Assembly (NCBI RefSeq): GCF_000328475.2
Contig: NC_026495.1
Span: 372,001-436,000, forward strand
Length of the DNA: 64,000 bases
Origin: Mycosarcoma maydis
Taxonomy: Eukaryota; Basidiomycota; Ustilaginomycetes; Ustilaginales
Direction of reading: 5' to 3'
Translations under genes and position numbers: made by a program
Part shown: piece by piece, positions 11,134 through 24,100 of the stretch
Layout of the letters: every line of letters begins with the position of its first letter
Numbering within the stretch: the stretch's first letter is position 1
Notes under the pieces: model-generated
Told to the model about the DNA's origin: nothing
Database searches by the model: none
The model's input: the letters and a program-made list of their open reading frames with translations, nothing else

Positions 11134-14100
11134 TTTGATGAAAAGAGAGAGGTGCTATGAAGGGGGATTCGTTGGCGTGAGGGATCGAGAGTGTGTGGTT
11201 GGGCGGAAACGGTGGCTACATTCGCAGAGTAGGACCTTTATGTACTTCTTCGACCAACGTCAGACGAATCGATGCGGAACACTCTTATGCTAGGTGTACA
11301 GTCACACCGTACAACAAGAGAGGCAGAGTTAACTTAATGATGCTCCACCAGCCAGCGAGGAGAGAGGAGCGAGGCGGAGGAGGAGGAGGACCAAGGTCCA
11401 TGATTGTTTGGCGAGGTCAATGCTGTTCCAGAAAGGTAGTGTAGCTGCTCAAAACATATGATATTCGTCGCTCCTCATTCATGCGTACGATCAAATGCCG
11501 CTTCCCCATCCATTGGCACCCTTGTCCCGCACTCCGTCAGTGAAGCACCTCTGTTCTTGTCCTATTACTCAGCAACTATTCCAAGACCCCTAATCTCATC
11601 GAAACTTTTCGATAACAGGCAGGTATCGACCAACCCTCAAAGCGATGGGCATTGACGTTCGAGGGCGGGCCAAGCCTTGGCGGCAAAAGCTTGGCCGAGT
11701 TCCACGAGCGACGTAATGGGCCAACCGAATTAGCTCATAAGCATCCTCGAGCGGGCTGTGGGTCGACAAGACGTCGGACAAGATTCTCTCACGGCGACTC
11801 GATTAGCTGTCGGAACAGATGCATGCAGAAACACATGTAGATCTCAGACGGAGCGACGCAAATGCGCTCAAGCCTCTTGTCCGTTTCCGCAAACTACATT
11901 CAGCGGCTCTTGTTGGTCGACAGCAAGGAGAATCATACTTAGACACTGAACTGGTTTGGAACGACAGAGGCATCAAACGCGGCCGAGGTCGAGGCTGAAA
12001 TAGAAAGAACAAACGTTCTTCTCGCATGCGCAGGCCCAGGAATGGAGTGAGATGCCGATTTGTAAGGACACCTCTTTGACTCCTTGCGAGAGCGCGCAGA
12101 AAGGGGTGAAACGGTAAACAAGAAGTTCCCTCGAGTTGGCCTTTCAAACAAGGCAGAGGACTGGCGGACATCCCGACAAGGTGCTTAACCGAACAGGTCA
12201 AGTTGGGAAGGAAATGACCAGCAACTTTGCTCGCCGCAATTCCAACTCAGCTCACTTGGTGAGAAAGCCAAAGAACGCTTGAAATAGCAGCGATTGCAAC
12301 GGGGAAGAAGGGGCAAAAGAGCTGGAAAGGTTCTCCATGAAGCGCCTATGGAGTGAGGCGATCTCGATGTGGGCTCGCGGCAAGGACTTCGCACTGCAAA
12401 AACAGACACAGAGATGACATTGTTGGAGGAGTGGGCTCCGGGGCAAGGGGTCGGATGACGATCAGCTGAGCTATCGAAAGTCAAACGACGATCGTCGTGC
12501 AGGGCACAGGAGGGCACTTGTCAAGGGGGAGAACCGTTTGAATGTCCGCACGCCATGTCAAAACATCGCATGAGTTTCAACGACGCACGACGGATGGAGA
12601 CACGAGGCTCAGCCAATGGAAACAAAAAGCAGAAGCCGGCAGCTTGTCAAATCGTGAATGCAGTCACGAGTCACGAGTGTGCCTATTCTCGGATCTGGCG
12701 TGGGGCACGACGGCGACGTCGGCTAAGCGAGCTCTAGTGGCAAAGCTGAGATTCGATCGCCGTGAACTTTGCTCCTATGGTCTCTCTCTGTTGCGCATCT
12801 CTCAGCGGCTGGAGCCTTGTTTCACATGAAACTACATGCCTCTTATTGTCTCTCGGCGCTGTCTGATGGTGGCTGCCGTGTCTTGTTTGCTGTTCGAGAG
12901 AACGACTTGATGCGTTTTTGACGGACCTTCTGGTGACAGTAGGCAAGCTTACGCCCAAGTCGAACAGTGCAAGTCAGAGACATTCACGATTTTTCTGGCA
13001 AAATACGGCTTTTGACAGCACTTTGCTGCATGCATCATTGTAAAGAGGAAAACTCACGACTCCGACTAACGAGTGCCCGCGACCCTCAGATCCTCATTCG
13101 CACGTGCGATGAAGATGACAGGCCATCTCGACATTCACGATTGACTGCAACTGGATGTGTAATGCTCGAACGTCGACGGCAGATGCGAGGGAAGAGAGAC
13201 CAGATATGAGGGTCGCCTGCAAGCGAGCGGCTCGAGAACCATCTCGGCTGGACCGCCAAGCAGCAGGAGGACACATTCCCAACCTCTCCTTGTATAATTA
13301 GGACATGGTCGCCTATAGAAAGTGCGAAAAGAGCCATGTCACCGCAAGGATCCTGCTGCGATCAAGTATTGAAAGCTGATGCTTGCGTCGCCACGTCGAG
13401 ACGCGGCTCTTGTTTTAACAAGGATACAGGAGAGAAGTTGGTATCGGTCTGCTATTGCTCTTCCTGGTACAGTCACGATGGGTTCGATCAGGATCAAGCA
13501 GCGCACATGCTGACACTTATAGTCAAAAGGCCCCCGTTTTAGCTTGTAGGTAGAGACACACTCGTGTTTTCTCTACAGCAGAGGACTTTGACTTACTGCG
13601 ACCTCCACAAGCTCCATAGCGGTAATGACTCGGGACATTTTACCAACAAGTCGACTGCGAAAGGAGTGACTTTCTACAATGCTACGACTCTTTTCTTAAG
13701 AGGGCGCAAGAATTGAGATTCGATCTCGGCTTTACAAGTGCTGTAACCCCGCTGGTTTCCTCAGTGGTCTCGGCATTTTCTGGTGAGCTATTTGGTCGAG
13801 TAGACAAGAGCAATGACATCCTTCATCGGTCTACCGAAAACATTCACAGATTGTGCGGACTGAATCATGTCTACCAGTCGTGAGAGAGAGTCAAGCGGGC
13901 CGCTCGAGAGAAAAATCAGCTCACTTTTCGTCTTGTCTCGGCAGACTCTTGGCTGCCAGTCTTTTCTTGGCCTCGCTTAGTGAATCCTTGCTCCGTGACG
14001 GTCTTCGCTTCATGCTCGCCAGAGCGTTCAATGTGAATCACAAATATGCACGATATTCCATATTGTGTAAGCAGAAGTCACAAATCGCGAGACATGAGAC

Positions 14101-14583
14101 GCGAATATTCGTGATTCAGTCACGAGTGGGTTTCCGGTTTTCTGTGCCTGATCCTCCACGTTCGTATTTTGGGCGGCGCGTACTTCTGACAAGTTCGGAG
14201 CGCCAAATCAGATATGCGCAATGCGGCAAACAACCCCGTCCCGCTCCACACCTCGGCTAGACAGCTGGATCAACGGCCGGCTTTTGCTTCCATCAAGGTG
14301 CAAAGAGCGTGTTCTCCTCTGCAGTCGTGAGTCACGAAGTCTTGCGATTGTCCACTTTGTAGACTAATTCTGTGCCCCGACCGGAGTCGAAGCAGGATGT
14401 CGAAGCAATTTGCGGTGAGAGTAGAATCGCATCATCATCTCGATCGCTCGATTCCATTCACGATTTTCATATCTCGATCTTTTCAGACCTCACTAGATGG
14501 GCAGACACGAGACAAAAATTTACTCGTGACTTTGCTACTATTACAACCATGCGTGATGGATGGCCCACGTGCTTGCACTGCCC
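11134..14583. other. Long intergenic region, no gene seen
   Basis: This 3.45 kb spacer lies between the Rds1-type gene start and the cullin 3' end. It holds only short unrelated open frames. CGTGA motifs occur at about 12650-12680, 13136, 14095-14130, 14325 and 14460. I saw no tRNA B-box pair, rRNA or domain. A small spliced or non-coding gene cannot be excluded by eye. Confidence 0.55.
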
Positions 14584-17052
14584 CTAAGCAAGGTAGCGAT
14601 ACATGCCTCGCTGACCTTCGACGCGCTCCATGTACTCCTTCTCGATCAAGATCTCAAACTCCTTTTTTATCTCGGCGACATCCACCGTGAAGCGATTCTT
14701 GATCTGGTCGACGACCTCAGTGATGAGCTCGGAATGCTTGATGGTCTTCTTGGCCTTGAGAACACGCACCGTCGCCGCTTGAAGGATAAGCTCTCGATCG
14801 AGAAACACCCGTTGCTCGGTCGACTTTTGCTCTTCGGCCGTCTCCTTCATCTGGATCTGGTTGATGCGAATGCGGTGACGGTCGTTCTTAAAGTTGTCGT
14901 TAAACGTGAAATGGTCATCATCGTTGACTTCCTTGCCTTGAGGATGTTTGCGAAGCACGCGGGTGGGGATCAGACCACACGCGAGACTCTGCAAGGTCCG
15001 CTTGAGCTCTTGGTCGTTGAGTCCAGTATGGGTGCGGATGTCGGCGTAGCTCAGCTTCTGACCCGGCTCGAGCGTGTTGAAGAGCATGAGGATGATCGCT
15101 TGGAAGGTGCTTACGTGGAGCTCCTTAACGCCCGCTTTTTCGAATTTCGCCGTCATGGTCAACGTACCGAGCGAGTGTTGCCAATGCAAGCGACGCCCAC
15201 TGTTGCGATTCTGGTAGAAGGCCGCAAACCGTTCGGCTGCGGCGGCAAGCTCGACCGGCAGAGCCACGTCAATGTTGGGATACGTGGGCCAATGCGCTTG
15301 CGTTAGCACACTAACGCTCAGATCAAAGTCGTCTTTGGGTGATGGCTCGTCTTTGCGTTGCTTAGCAGCAAAGCGGACGTATTCATCCATCAGATCCTTG
15401 GACACCTCGACGTCCTTGATCATCGTCTCGAGCTTGGCGGTGAACTCAGGCCCACACTCTGCCTTGAGTTTGAGCAACATGCTTCGCTCCGCATCCGAAG
15501 AGGCAGATCGGTTCAACAGCAGCCGTTTGGCAAAGTGGCGCTTGTAAAACTCTTCAAACATGTCCTTGGCTTGTGTGTAGCGGAAGAGGATGAGCGCTTC
15601 ATCGAGGCTGTTTTCGAGCTCTAGATCCGACATGGTTTTGTTCCCGCTGCGTAGTTTGGCGTCGAGGTACTTGGCGATAAGTTCGGCAACTTTGGTCTCG
15701 CGCTTGTTGATACAGAATTCGAAGCCTTGCTTTTGGGCAAGAACAAAGTCGTCATCACCGCCGAAGCTGTGGTGGACGACGCGGTCGATGGACGACTTGA
15801 AGGCCAGCAGCCCCTCGATCATCTTGTCATCCCTCTCCCGATCTTCAACAATGGCAGCGCCGTGTGTCTTGATGAATTCTGCAAAGGCCTTGCGCAGGTC
15901 AGCGAGGCGGTCGCTGCAGTTGGCCAGTTGATACATCTTGTCGAGGCCATCGCAATTTCCAGAAGTGACAAGATCGGGCAGTGCAGCAAGGATTGTATCG
16001 GCGTGCTGTGTTACGAGTTGTTTGCGCGCAGCAGCTATCATCTTGTGTTGGCCTGTTCCGGTGGATAGAGCCCACTGGCTTCGATCCCGCTCTTCGCTCA
16101 TGCGACCCCAGGCATATTCGACATACTCTGTGGGTGACAAGCTTGCGATAGAAGCGGTGGACTCTGCCTGGTAAAAGACATCTGTCGCCTTTGAAACTGC
16201 ATCGTCGAGAGCATCTTCGGCCTGGAGTTGGCCGAGCATAGTGAGGAGATCATGGTGCAATTTTCCATAAGTCAAGAGCAACTTTCGCTTGCCATCGATA
16301 GCGCCTACAATGCACTTGAGAAATGTGCGGAAGAGCGTGGCATCCTTCAAGATGTGATGGCCAAATTCCTTGAGGCCAAGGTCGCGAATGGAGATGCGGT
16401 CATCATGCGAGACAAAGCTCTTGGATCGGTAATAGCCATCAGCAGTCCTGCGGTTAAGAACATAGCGGTCCAGGGAGTACAAAATGTTTCGAACCAAAGC
16501 CAGATTATCACTCCACTCAAACCAGATGCTTCTGAGCTCTACCAGCCAGCCAACCTTGTCCTGTAGCAAGTCTGTGATGGAGGCGGAGCTGTGCAACGTA
16601 GCCACCCAGTTGCCAACCGCGCGTTCGATTTCAATCTTGACAGAGTCGTACAGATGGTCCAACTCTTCAGCAGAGCAGTACATCACCAGGACGTTGGCGG
16701 TGCTATACAGCTGCTGGAGAGGTTGGCGAGCAGCACTCGTGTCAGGACGCCGCCAAGTGCTGACCAAAATCAAGCGGACGGATCGGATAAGCTGAGCGGT
16801 AGCCAGCGAAGCATAGTTGGCCGGCGGCAGTGTTTTTTCTGGGTGAAACGATGTGATTTGAATAGAAGCTGGAGCACGAGCGCCGCTACTTGCGACACTG
16901 AAAGCGACAGCATTCTTGGATGAATCTCCGGCCTTGGCCAAGAAGGTGGCCAGTCCGCCTTTCGCGGCATCGGCAGTGTTTGACAAGGCTTTGTCAGTGA
17001 GAGCAGACCTCTTTGTCTGGGCCCTCGAGAGGAGAGCTTCTGCCAGCGACAT
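14584..17052 (-). CDS. Cullin, CUL4-type scaffold of a RING ubiquitin ligase
   Basis: This is the cullin scaffold of a cullin-RING E3 ligase: the N-terminal repeats bind an adaptor and the C-terminus binds RBX1. The 822-residue protein has no intron and starts with an ATG at 17052. The C-terminal cullin homology region is clear (LHVSTFQAIILMLFN, then a DQELKRTLQSLACG helix). INQIQMKETAEE follows, which resembles CUL4 more than CUL1. The neddylation site VRVLK places the modified lysine at about Lys766. The last residues EKEYMERVEGQRGMYRYLA form the winged-helix tail ending in the canonical YLA. CUL4 partners with DDB1 in other eukaryotes; CUL3 is the main alternative. The gene is divergent from the TOM1-like gene, another ubiquitin-ligase family member, with a shared 1.1 kb upstream region. 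Confidence 0.94.
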   Translation of the reverse strand: MSLAEALLSRAQTKRSALTDKALSNTADAAKGGLATFLAKAGDSSKNAVAFSVASSGARAPASIQITSFHPEKTLPPANYASLATAQLIRSVRLILVSTWRRPDTSAARQPLQQLYSTANVLVMYCSAEELDHLYDSVKIEIERAVGNWVATLHSSASITDLLQDKVGWLVELRSIWFEWSDNLALVRNILYSLDRYVLNRRTADGYYRSKSFVSHDDRISIRDLGLKEFGHHILKDATLFRTFLKCIVGAIDGKRKLLLTYGKLHHDLLTMLGQLQAEDALDDAVSKATDVFYQAESTASIASLSPTEYVEYAWGRMSEERDRSQWALSTGTGQHKMIAAARKQLVTQHADTILAALPDLVTSGNCDGLDKMYQLANCSDRLADLRKAFAEFIKTHGAAIVEDRERDDKMIEGLLAFKSSIDRVVHHSFGGDDDFVLAQKQGFEFCINKRETKVAELIAKYLDAKLRSGNKTMSDLELENSLDEALILFRYTQAKDMFEEFYKRHFAKRLLLNRSASSDAERSMLLKLKAECGPEFTAKLETMIKDVEVSKDLMDEYVRFAAKQRKDEPSPKDDFDLSVSVLTQAHWPTYPNIDVALPVELAAAAERFAAFYQNRNSGRRLHWQHSLGTLTMTAKFEKAGVKELHVSTFQAIILMLFNTLEPGQKLSYADIRTHTGLNDQELKRTLQSLACGLIPTRVLRKHPQGKEVNDDDHFTFNDNFKNDRHRIRINQIQMKETAEEQKSTEQRVFLDRELILQAATVRVLKAKKTIKHSELITEVVDQIKNRFTVDVAEIKKEFEILIEKEYMERVEGQRGMYRYLA

Positions 17053-17842
17053 TTTGGCGTGCTTGCCTACGTTAAAGCCCGGAGGTGCAGTGTTTACATG
17101 TAGAACATGAAAGCCTCAGGGAAGAGAGAGAGTGAGAGAGAGAGTGAGAGTGAGACTTGAACTTATCTTGAAAGCGCGCCAAATTGAATAGGGTTCATAG
17201 CAGGCTCGTGGCTACTCGTGACTGAGTGTGAGTCGTGAGTCAGTCTGTGAGTGTTGGTGTGGAGCTGAAGCTGAAGCTGAGATGCTCAGCGTCAGTCACG
17301 AGTAGCATAGCACACGCTAACATTCGTGACTAATATATACTAATATAAACCGTGAAAAATCAACCGTGAACCACGAACTTGAATATTCGTGATTTACACA
17401 CAGCAGCAGCAGGACTGTTCACGATCGGTGAATCACGATTCACGATTGTTGGCCGTGCGTGAAGGCTCCACACGGTTATGGGTGCAATTCACATGATTTT
17501 TTGACTTGACATTCAAGTTTCACGATTATTTGTGAATTTTTTTCCAGAGCCCGTGCGTGTCGAGCCCGATGCATTCACGATCTGCGATGATTCACTAAAA
17601 AAAATCAGTCGCGAGTGGAGGCGGATGTGATCGAATCGGAAGTCGGTCGATTCGTGATTTCCTAAAGTCACACGCGCTCTACCTCTGCCCAAAAAAAAGC
17701 CGTCAGTCGAGAGTGTAAGCGGAAGAGTCTCCGAGCCGTGGTGACTGATTGGGTGTGTCTCTCTGTTCAGTTTTCGAGGCTCCCCTCTGCAACCCACCTT
17801 CATCTTCTCATCTTGACTTGCCTTGACTCGCCCAAGCCTCAG

Positions 17843-17901
<59 letters not shown>

Positions 17902-18149
17902 TGGCAAGGCGGATAGGATCTAGTCACGAACAAAGCCGACTGAAGCGCTGCTAGATCCATCTTTGCCATCGCTCGGCAAGACACGCATGTCTGATCATCT
18001 CGCGCAGCAGCCATCTTTGTTACTTTCTGTGCGTTTACCTTGATTGATTAAAGGCTCTTTCGTTTTCTTTCGAGGTGCGGCGCAGTCTCGCTTGACGCAC
18101 CAGCGGATGATATTGCCGTAGTGTTCGCCGCCTCATTGACATTGCGACC
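17053..18149. promoter_or_regulatory. Divergent promoter region of cullin and TOM1-like genes
   Basis: This 1.1 kb region separates two divergent ubiquitin-system genes. It has several CGTGA motifs between 17205 and 17660, AG-rich repeats near 17125-17155, a long (TC)n tract at about 17847-17902, and a C/T-rich leader before 18150. No open frame of interest lies inside. Confidence 0.6.
17847..17902. repeat. (TC)n microsatellite
   Basis: About 27 TC dinucleotides, broken only by one CCC near 17878-17880, sit about 250-300 bp upstream of the TOM1-like start. They are on the sense strand of that gene, in its probable leader or core promoter. Confidence 0.92.
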
Positions 18150-21100
18150 ATGAAGATCACAAAGACGCCCAAGCGTCTCGCACCAGCTGTAAGTATGCGC
18201 TTCAAGGTGCTTCCCAAGACGTGGAACGGGGCACTGACAACGACCATTCCTACCCCTTTTTTTCTTGCTATCCTGCAGGCTCCCGAAATTCTAGCGCTGC
18301 AGGACCGCATCACAAAGTCGTCCGACGACGAGTTGCCCGCCGTGCTTGACAGTGTATCCGAATGGTGCTGGCCACGAGGTGATCTGTACTACTGGACCGG
18401 ACTGCTCAACCGCTTCGACAACATCCTTGAAAATATCTGCCGCGACTACGAGCTGTCCAAGATTCAAGCCAACGACTTCACGCCGCTCACAAAGCGTCTC
18501 CTCGTCAGCATTCTGCGCTTCTCGCGTCTCCTCATCGAGAACTGCACCAACCGCAAGCTCTACAGCTCTTTCGAGCATCTCAACGATATTCTCTATACGC
18601 ACGACCTTGATGTCCTTGAAGCCGCCCTCCGTCTGGTGCTCCGTGCCGCACAACAGCACAGCAGCCACCATCCTCGACATGAGTTTCAGATCTCCAAGGA
18701 GCGTCTCACCACGCTCGCCATGATCTGGACCCCGAGAGACCATGGTCTCTCACTCGTCGACATTGCCCAGTCAGAAAAGCTCAATCCTTCGGAGCTCTCG
18801 CATGTGCGCTTCCAATTTTTCAAGCGTAGCGGCTCCACTGCATCCGCACAGCCGGTCGCTTCGGCGTCTACATTGTCCACAACCGATTCCTCCCATGCCG
18901 CTCGCAACTCGCCACATCAGCAGCAGCAGCACAACCATCACAACCCCTCCACCTCTACGCCCACACGCTTGCGCAACCGCGATAGTCGTCCCGCCATGCT
19001 TCCAGCTCTCTCCACCGGTGCACTGCCTGCTACGCCTACACGCACAGGGGACCGTGGCGACAACAATGCCACGCAGGCTTCTAGCGCTGCCGTTCCTGCT
19101 GGTCGTCGTGAAGGTCTGGTCACGGTCGACCTTGGCAGGATTACACCCGACCATGGCGATGCGGCTGATCTACTGGCCAAGGCTATCGAGACTTACGAGG
19201 TCCCCCAGGAGGAGCGTTTCGAGCTCTTTCAACGTATCCGTCTGGCCCTCGGACTGCAGGATGCGCGCGACCGCAGTCAATTGCTCGTTTGCCGCCTCCT
19301 TGCCATCGCTTGCTACGGTCTTGTCATTGGCGAGTCGATCGCCAGCACACAGCTTTTCCTCTACGAGCCTGACCTGATTCAGCGCATCGCTGCCCTTGTG
19401 GATCCCGTGCAGAGCATCGACATGGCGGTGCAGAGCAGTGCTTTCTACGCACTCGATAGTCTCGGTCGCTATCGCAACAGGGTCAGCGTGGTGCTCAACT
19501 CCGTCAACGCTTCCGTCAACCACGGCATCATCCTCAGCGTGATGCGAAACCTCATCGACGACCTTCGAAAAGCTGAGCCTGCTTCGACCGAACACTTTGT
19601 CGACTCGGTGCTCAGCTTTGTCGCTTTCATCGCCACCTCCTCTTCGGCAAGCCATACGATTGTCGGTGCCGGCCTCGTACCTCTCCTCGTCGAGCTCGTC
19701 GACATTCGCAGCCCAGATCGATACATGGTTCAGCGCACCATTTCTCGTGCCCTCGGCCTGATTGATAGCCTCACTTACGCGGTGCCCCAAGCCTTCGACC
19801 TCTTTTGCAACGCGCGCGGTCTCGACGTCCTTGTCGATCGCATCAAGGCCGAGGTCAACCGTGACATTGACGATGGCGCTGCCGATCGCATGAGCGACAG
19901 CGTGTTTGGCGAGCCCGGCCCGGACAACTTGTACGGCCGCCTCTCCTTTGGCCGCGCCTCGTTGCTTCGATCCATGTTCAAGACCATCACTCAGATGATG
20001 GCTTCCACTGGCACCGGTGATGGCCTTCGCAACCTCGTCAACACCTCCCTGCCCGACTCACTCAAGCGTATTATCCTTCACCGCAACATCTTCGGTCCAC
20101 AGATCTTGGCGCTCGCCATCCTCATCACCTCGACCTTTGTCCACAACGAGCCTACCTCGCTAGCTATCTTGCAGGAGGCCAAGATTCCCGATGTCTTGTT
20201 CGATGCTATTGAAGCTGATATTGAGGCCCACTGGGAGGTCATCTACTCGATCCCCAACGCCATTGGAGCCATCTGCCTCAACCAGGCCGGCTTGGATCTT
20301 TTCAACTCGCGTCACTTGATTCCCAAACTCTTTTCCCTCTTCACCTCGGAGCGTCACACCAAGGTTTTCCAGGACCGCGACAATGCCAACGCGTTTGGTG
20401 CCGCCATCGACGAACTTATGCGCCACCAACCCAGTCTCAAGCCGCTCGTCATGGAGTCTATCATGCGCTCTCTCGACGACATCAGTCAGATGGGCCGCAC
20501 GTTTGAGCTTCCGCAGGATCCAAAGGCGCGTGCGGCCTACGGCTTATTGGCAGTTGGCGATGCTGCTGCAGCAGCAGCCGCTGCTGGCGCTCGCGCTGTG
20601 GCGCTCGCGGACGTCGTGACGGATGAGCCCGACCCGATCCGCAAGGAAGATCTCACCAAGCTCGAGACGAACCCGGTCATCGCCGCCATCGATGTCGTGT
20701 CACGCTTCCTCGAGGGTCTTTTTCAAACCAGCTCGCACTGCAAAGAGTTTATCAAGATGGATGGCCTCGAAAAGCTGCTCGGCTACTACTCGCTGCCCTG
20801 CTTGCCCTACGACTTTTCTGCATCGCTGCTTGCCGACTCGCTAGTGACGCTCATTCGCCTGATGGCTGAGATCAGCCCAAGCACCGTCTTGATCGCTATG
20901 CTCCGAGACATAAAGGTTGCCTGGGAGCAAGTCACGGCGCTACTCGGCTTGCCCGACAAGTCCTCGGCCTCCATACCCCATGACGATAAGTCACGTTTCT
21001 TGTGGATGGCAACACCTCGAGATGACGCCGAAGCGAATACAGCCAATGCCGCTTTTCGAAAGCTCGTAGGTCTGTGCTCACGCACACACCTCTTCACAGA

Positions 21101-24100
21101 CGTATGCACCATCACCTACGTCGGTCACAAGCTGCCGTCCATCTTCTTGCAGACGCTAGTTTCCAGCTCCACATCTGGCACGATCAGCATCGCCGAGCTC
21201 GGCGCAATGCACCGGGCCTGCGCCTGGGAGAACATGCTGCTCAAGACTTCACTCCCTCCTCCGCCTCCATCATCTGCAACAGAAAAGATCTCGACGGAGG
21301 TCAGCTCTGCGGGCGCTCCACAGACTGGATCACAGTCGCCCTCAGTAGCCACCGAAGCACCTGGACAAGCGTCGACCAACGCGAACCGCACTGCAGGCTC
21401 TTTTACGCAGACGCAGGCGACACAGGTGCAACGGACCCCTCAGCACGGTGTCCCGGATGACCTATTGCAGGACCTGGCGGGAACGGTAGAGCAGCGCGCT
21501 CAGTCCCGCAGCTCCTTGCAGCCTGAGCAGGAGCAACCTGGCCACAAGAATGCAGCTGCGCTGCGCTACGTAGCATCGCAGATCCCGTCTTCGTTGACAT
21601 CGCTCTTCGAAGAGACGGTGCGCTACTTGGCTCCGCGTCGCAGCGTTGACGCAGCACACAAGACGGCGGCGCACACGGCTTCAATCGAGATCGCCAAGTC
21701 GCTCACAGAGCACCTTGCTTGGAGGGAATCGAGCAACGGCATCAATAGCTTTGCCTTTGCCACGCTCATGATCTGCCAGACGAGCTGTCTTCTGTTTGAT
21801 GAGCGTCCAAACTCTCCGACCGTCTACCCCGCCATCTTGCGAGCCCTGGACAAGCAAGGCGGCCTCGAAGCGCTCTTTGATCTATTTCGTCGCTACGTGG
21901 CCGAAATCGACCGGTTCTACAATGGTCACGGCAACAGCATGAAGTTGTCGGCCAGCGACATTGACGAAGCTGGCATCAAGCTGGGCCATACGTGCGGCGG
22001 TCTGAAGGTGTCTCTGGGCGTGTTGCTCAAGCTGGCGCACTGCAAAGGTCTCATCGATTCGGCTCAGACGACACAGCTCATTCGCGAAGGCGGCAAGGAT
22101 GTGTTTGAGCCTCATGCCTACTTGGTCAAGATTCGCCTCGATGTGTTGCAGCTGTTGCTAGCTGCGTGGGACAAGCCTTGGCTGCCTTCGTTACCTGCGT
22201 CTGTCAATCGGTTGATGCTTCAGAATCTTCTGACCATTCTCAAAGCTCAGAACGAGTCTGCATCCGCTCCCAAGAAAACGTCGACGGCTTCGGGCTCTTC
22301 GGGTGCGGCCGGATCGTTTGAATCGGCTATTCCGACGCTACTTAACATGCCCAATCCGTTTGCATTCGGAAGTGCACCTCGTGTGATCCCGGCGCCTATT
22401 CGCAGGCCACCCAACGAGGAGCGTGTGCGCACGATGGTCGACATGGGCTTCCCCGAGGGTGCTGCACGCCACGCTCTCTCGCGCTGTCAGAACAATCTCA
22501 ATGCGGCCACCGAGTATCTGTTGGCACGCGATGACCTTGTCGTTCACTACCGGGATAATCCGAATCAGCCTTGGAACGGTCAAGGCATTACTGGCTCTAG
22601 CGAAGGTCTAAATGGAGCTCGTCCGGCTGCCCTGCCCGCGATTGAAATTGCTCCTCCGGCCACTGACGCCGTTGCACCAGCCACGAACGACGATGCAGAT
22701 GCATGGGATGATGAAGAGGATCGCACTCTTGCTCATGACGAGTCCAATGCATCCAGTGACGATGTGCCGGATGCACCTATGGCGGATGCTGGAGGCAGCG
22801 ACGCTTCTGCTGCCGACACTGGCGACAAGAAGCCCGAGGTAGACGACACGATGGATGCTGACAAGGCAGCCAAAATCAAATTGGACTTGGATCAGCGCCG
22901 AAATGCACTTCGAGCGTCACTGGTCGAGCGAGGACTCGAGCTAGCCGACCACCATCCTGCTCTGGTTTTCGAAGTCAAATCGGCCATTCTGTTGCAGGTG
23001 TCGGAGCGGACCAAGGCGATGACCCACATTGAGGCGCTCGTCAAGGTGATTGATTCCGAGGCTTCTTCCGCATTCGGCGACAAAGCCGACTTTGTCGCTT
23101 TGCGCATGCAGCTGCTCGCCCTCGTCTTGCACGACGAGCAGATCTTCAAGCAGCTCGACCGCGACGTAGTCAACTCGGCCTTAACGTCACTCGAACGTCT
23201 CATCCAAATCTACAGCACCTGGTCGCCATCGATCCGAGGCTCGAGCAACGCTGCACCGGCCTCGCAATCTGAGTGCCTTGCCGAGGTGACACGAACCGGC
23301 ACATCTGAGCCGCTACCGAAATCGTCATCGCAACCCAAATGGCTGGCATCGCTGATCCTTGCTCTTATTGGCATTCTCGGCTTTTCCGAGGACATCGCAG
23401 AAGTCAAGCCGGACGATGAATTGCTCGAGGATCCGGTAGACGACAATCCTCTGTCGTCGGGTGGGTCGGGCGATGCAACGACCAAGTCGGACGAGGCTAA
23501 GGCGGCCGCTGGCGGCACACCTTCGTCAACCGCTTGCATATCCACCACCGACAAGCCCGTTCTGCCTCGTGTACGTGTTGGTCCGGTGTCTATCTCGGAT
23601 ACGCTCTTCCGCTTTGCCTTGCAAATCTTCCGGCAGGCAACTTCACTGGAGAGGAACGACCTGCTGGCCGCCTTCCGCCTGCTGACCGTCTTGACGCGCA
23701 ACTCTTCTGTTGCTGCGCGCTTCGCTCGTGAAGGAGGCGTGCACTTGATGTTCGAGCCTTTCCATGTGCTCGAGCCTAAACAAGTGTCGGGCTGCCAGCC
23801 GTTTGTTGCGCTCGTGCTTCGACACATTGTCGAAGATGCGCAGACGCTGGCTACCGTTATGACGCAAGAGATTCACGGCCTGGTGGCGCAATCGCGCAAC
23901 AAGACCAGCGACACGTCGACCCTGGTACGCCAGCTGGATTGTGCAGTTTTGCGAGACCCGGATGTCTTCCTCGATTCGGCGGTTTCCAAGCTCGAAATGA
24001 CCGAGTACTCGCCGACCAAGGGCAGTGGCCACGTCAGGCTGATCCAAGGTACGACCGCCGCCGAGACAGGCGCCAAAGAGTCCCCCTCGGATCTTGCCGG

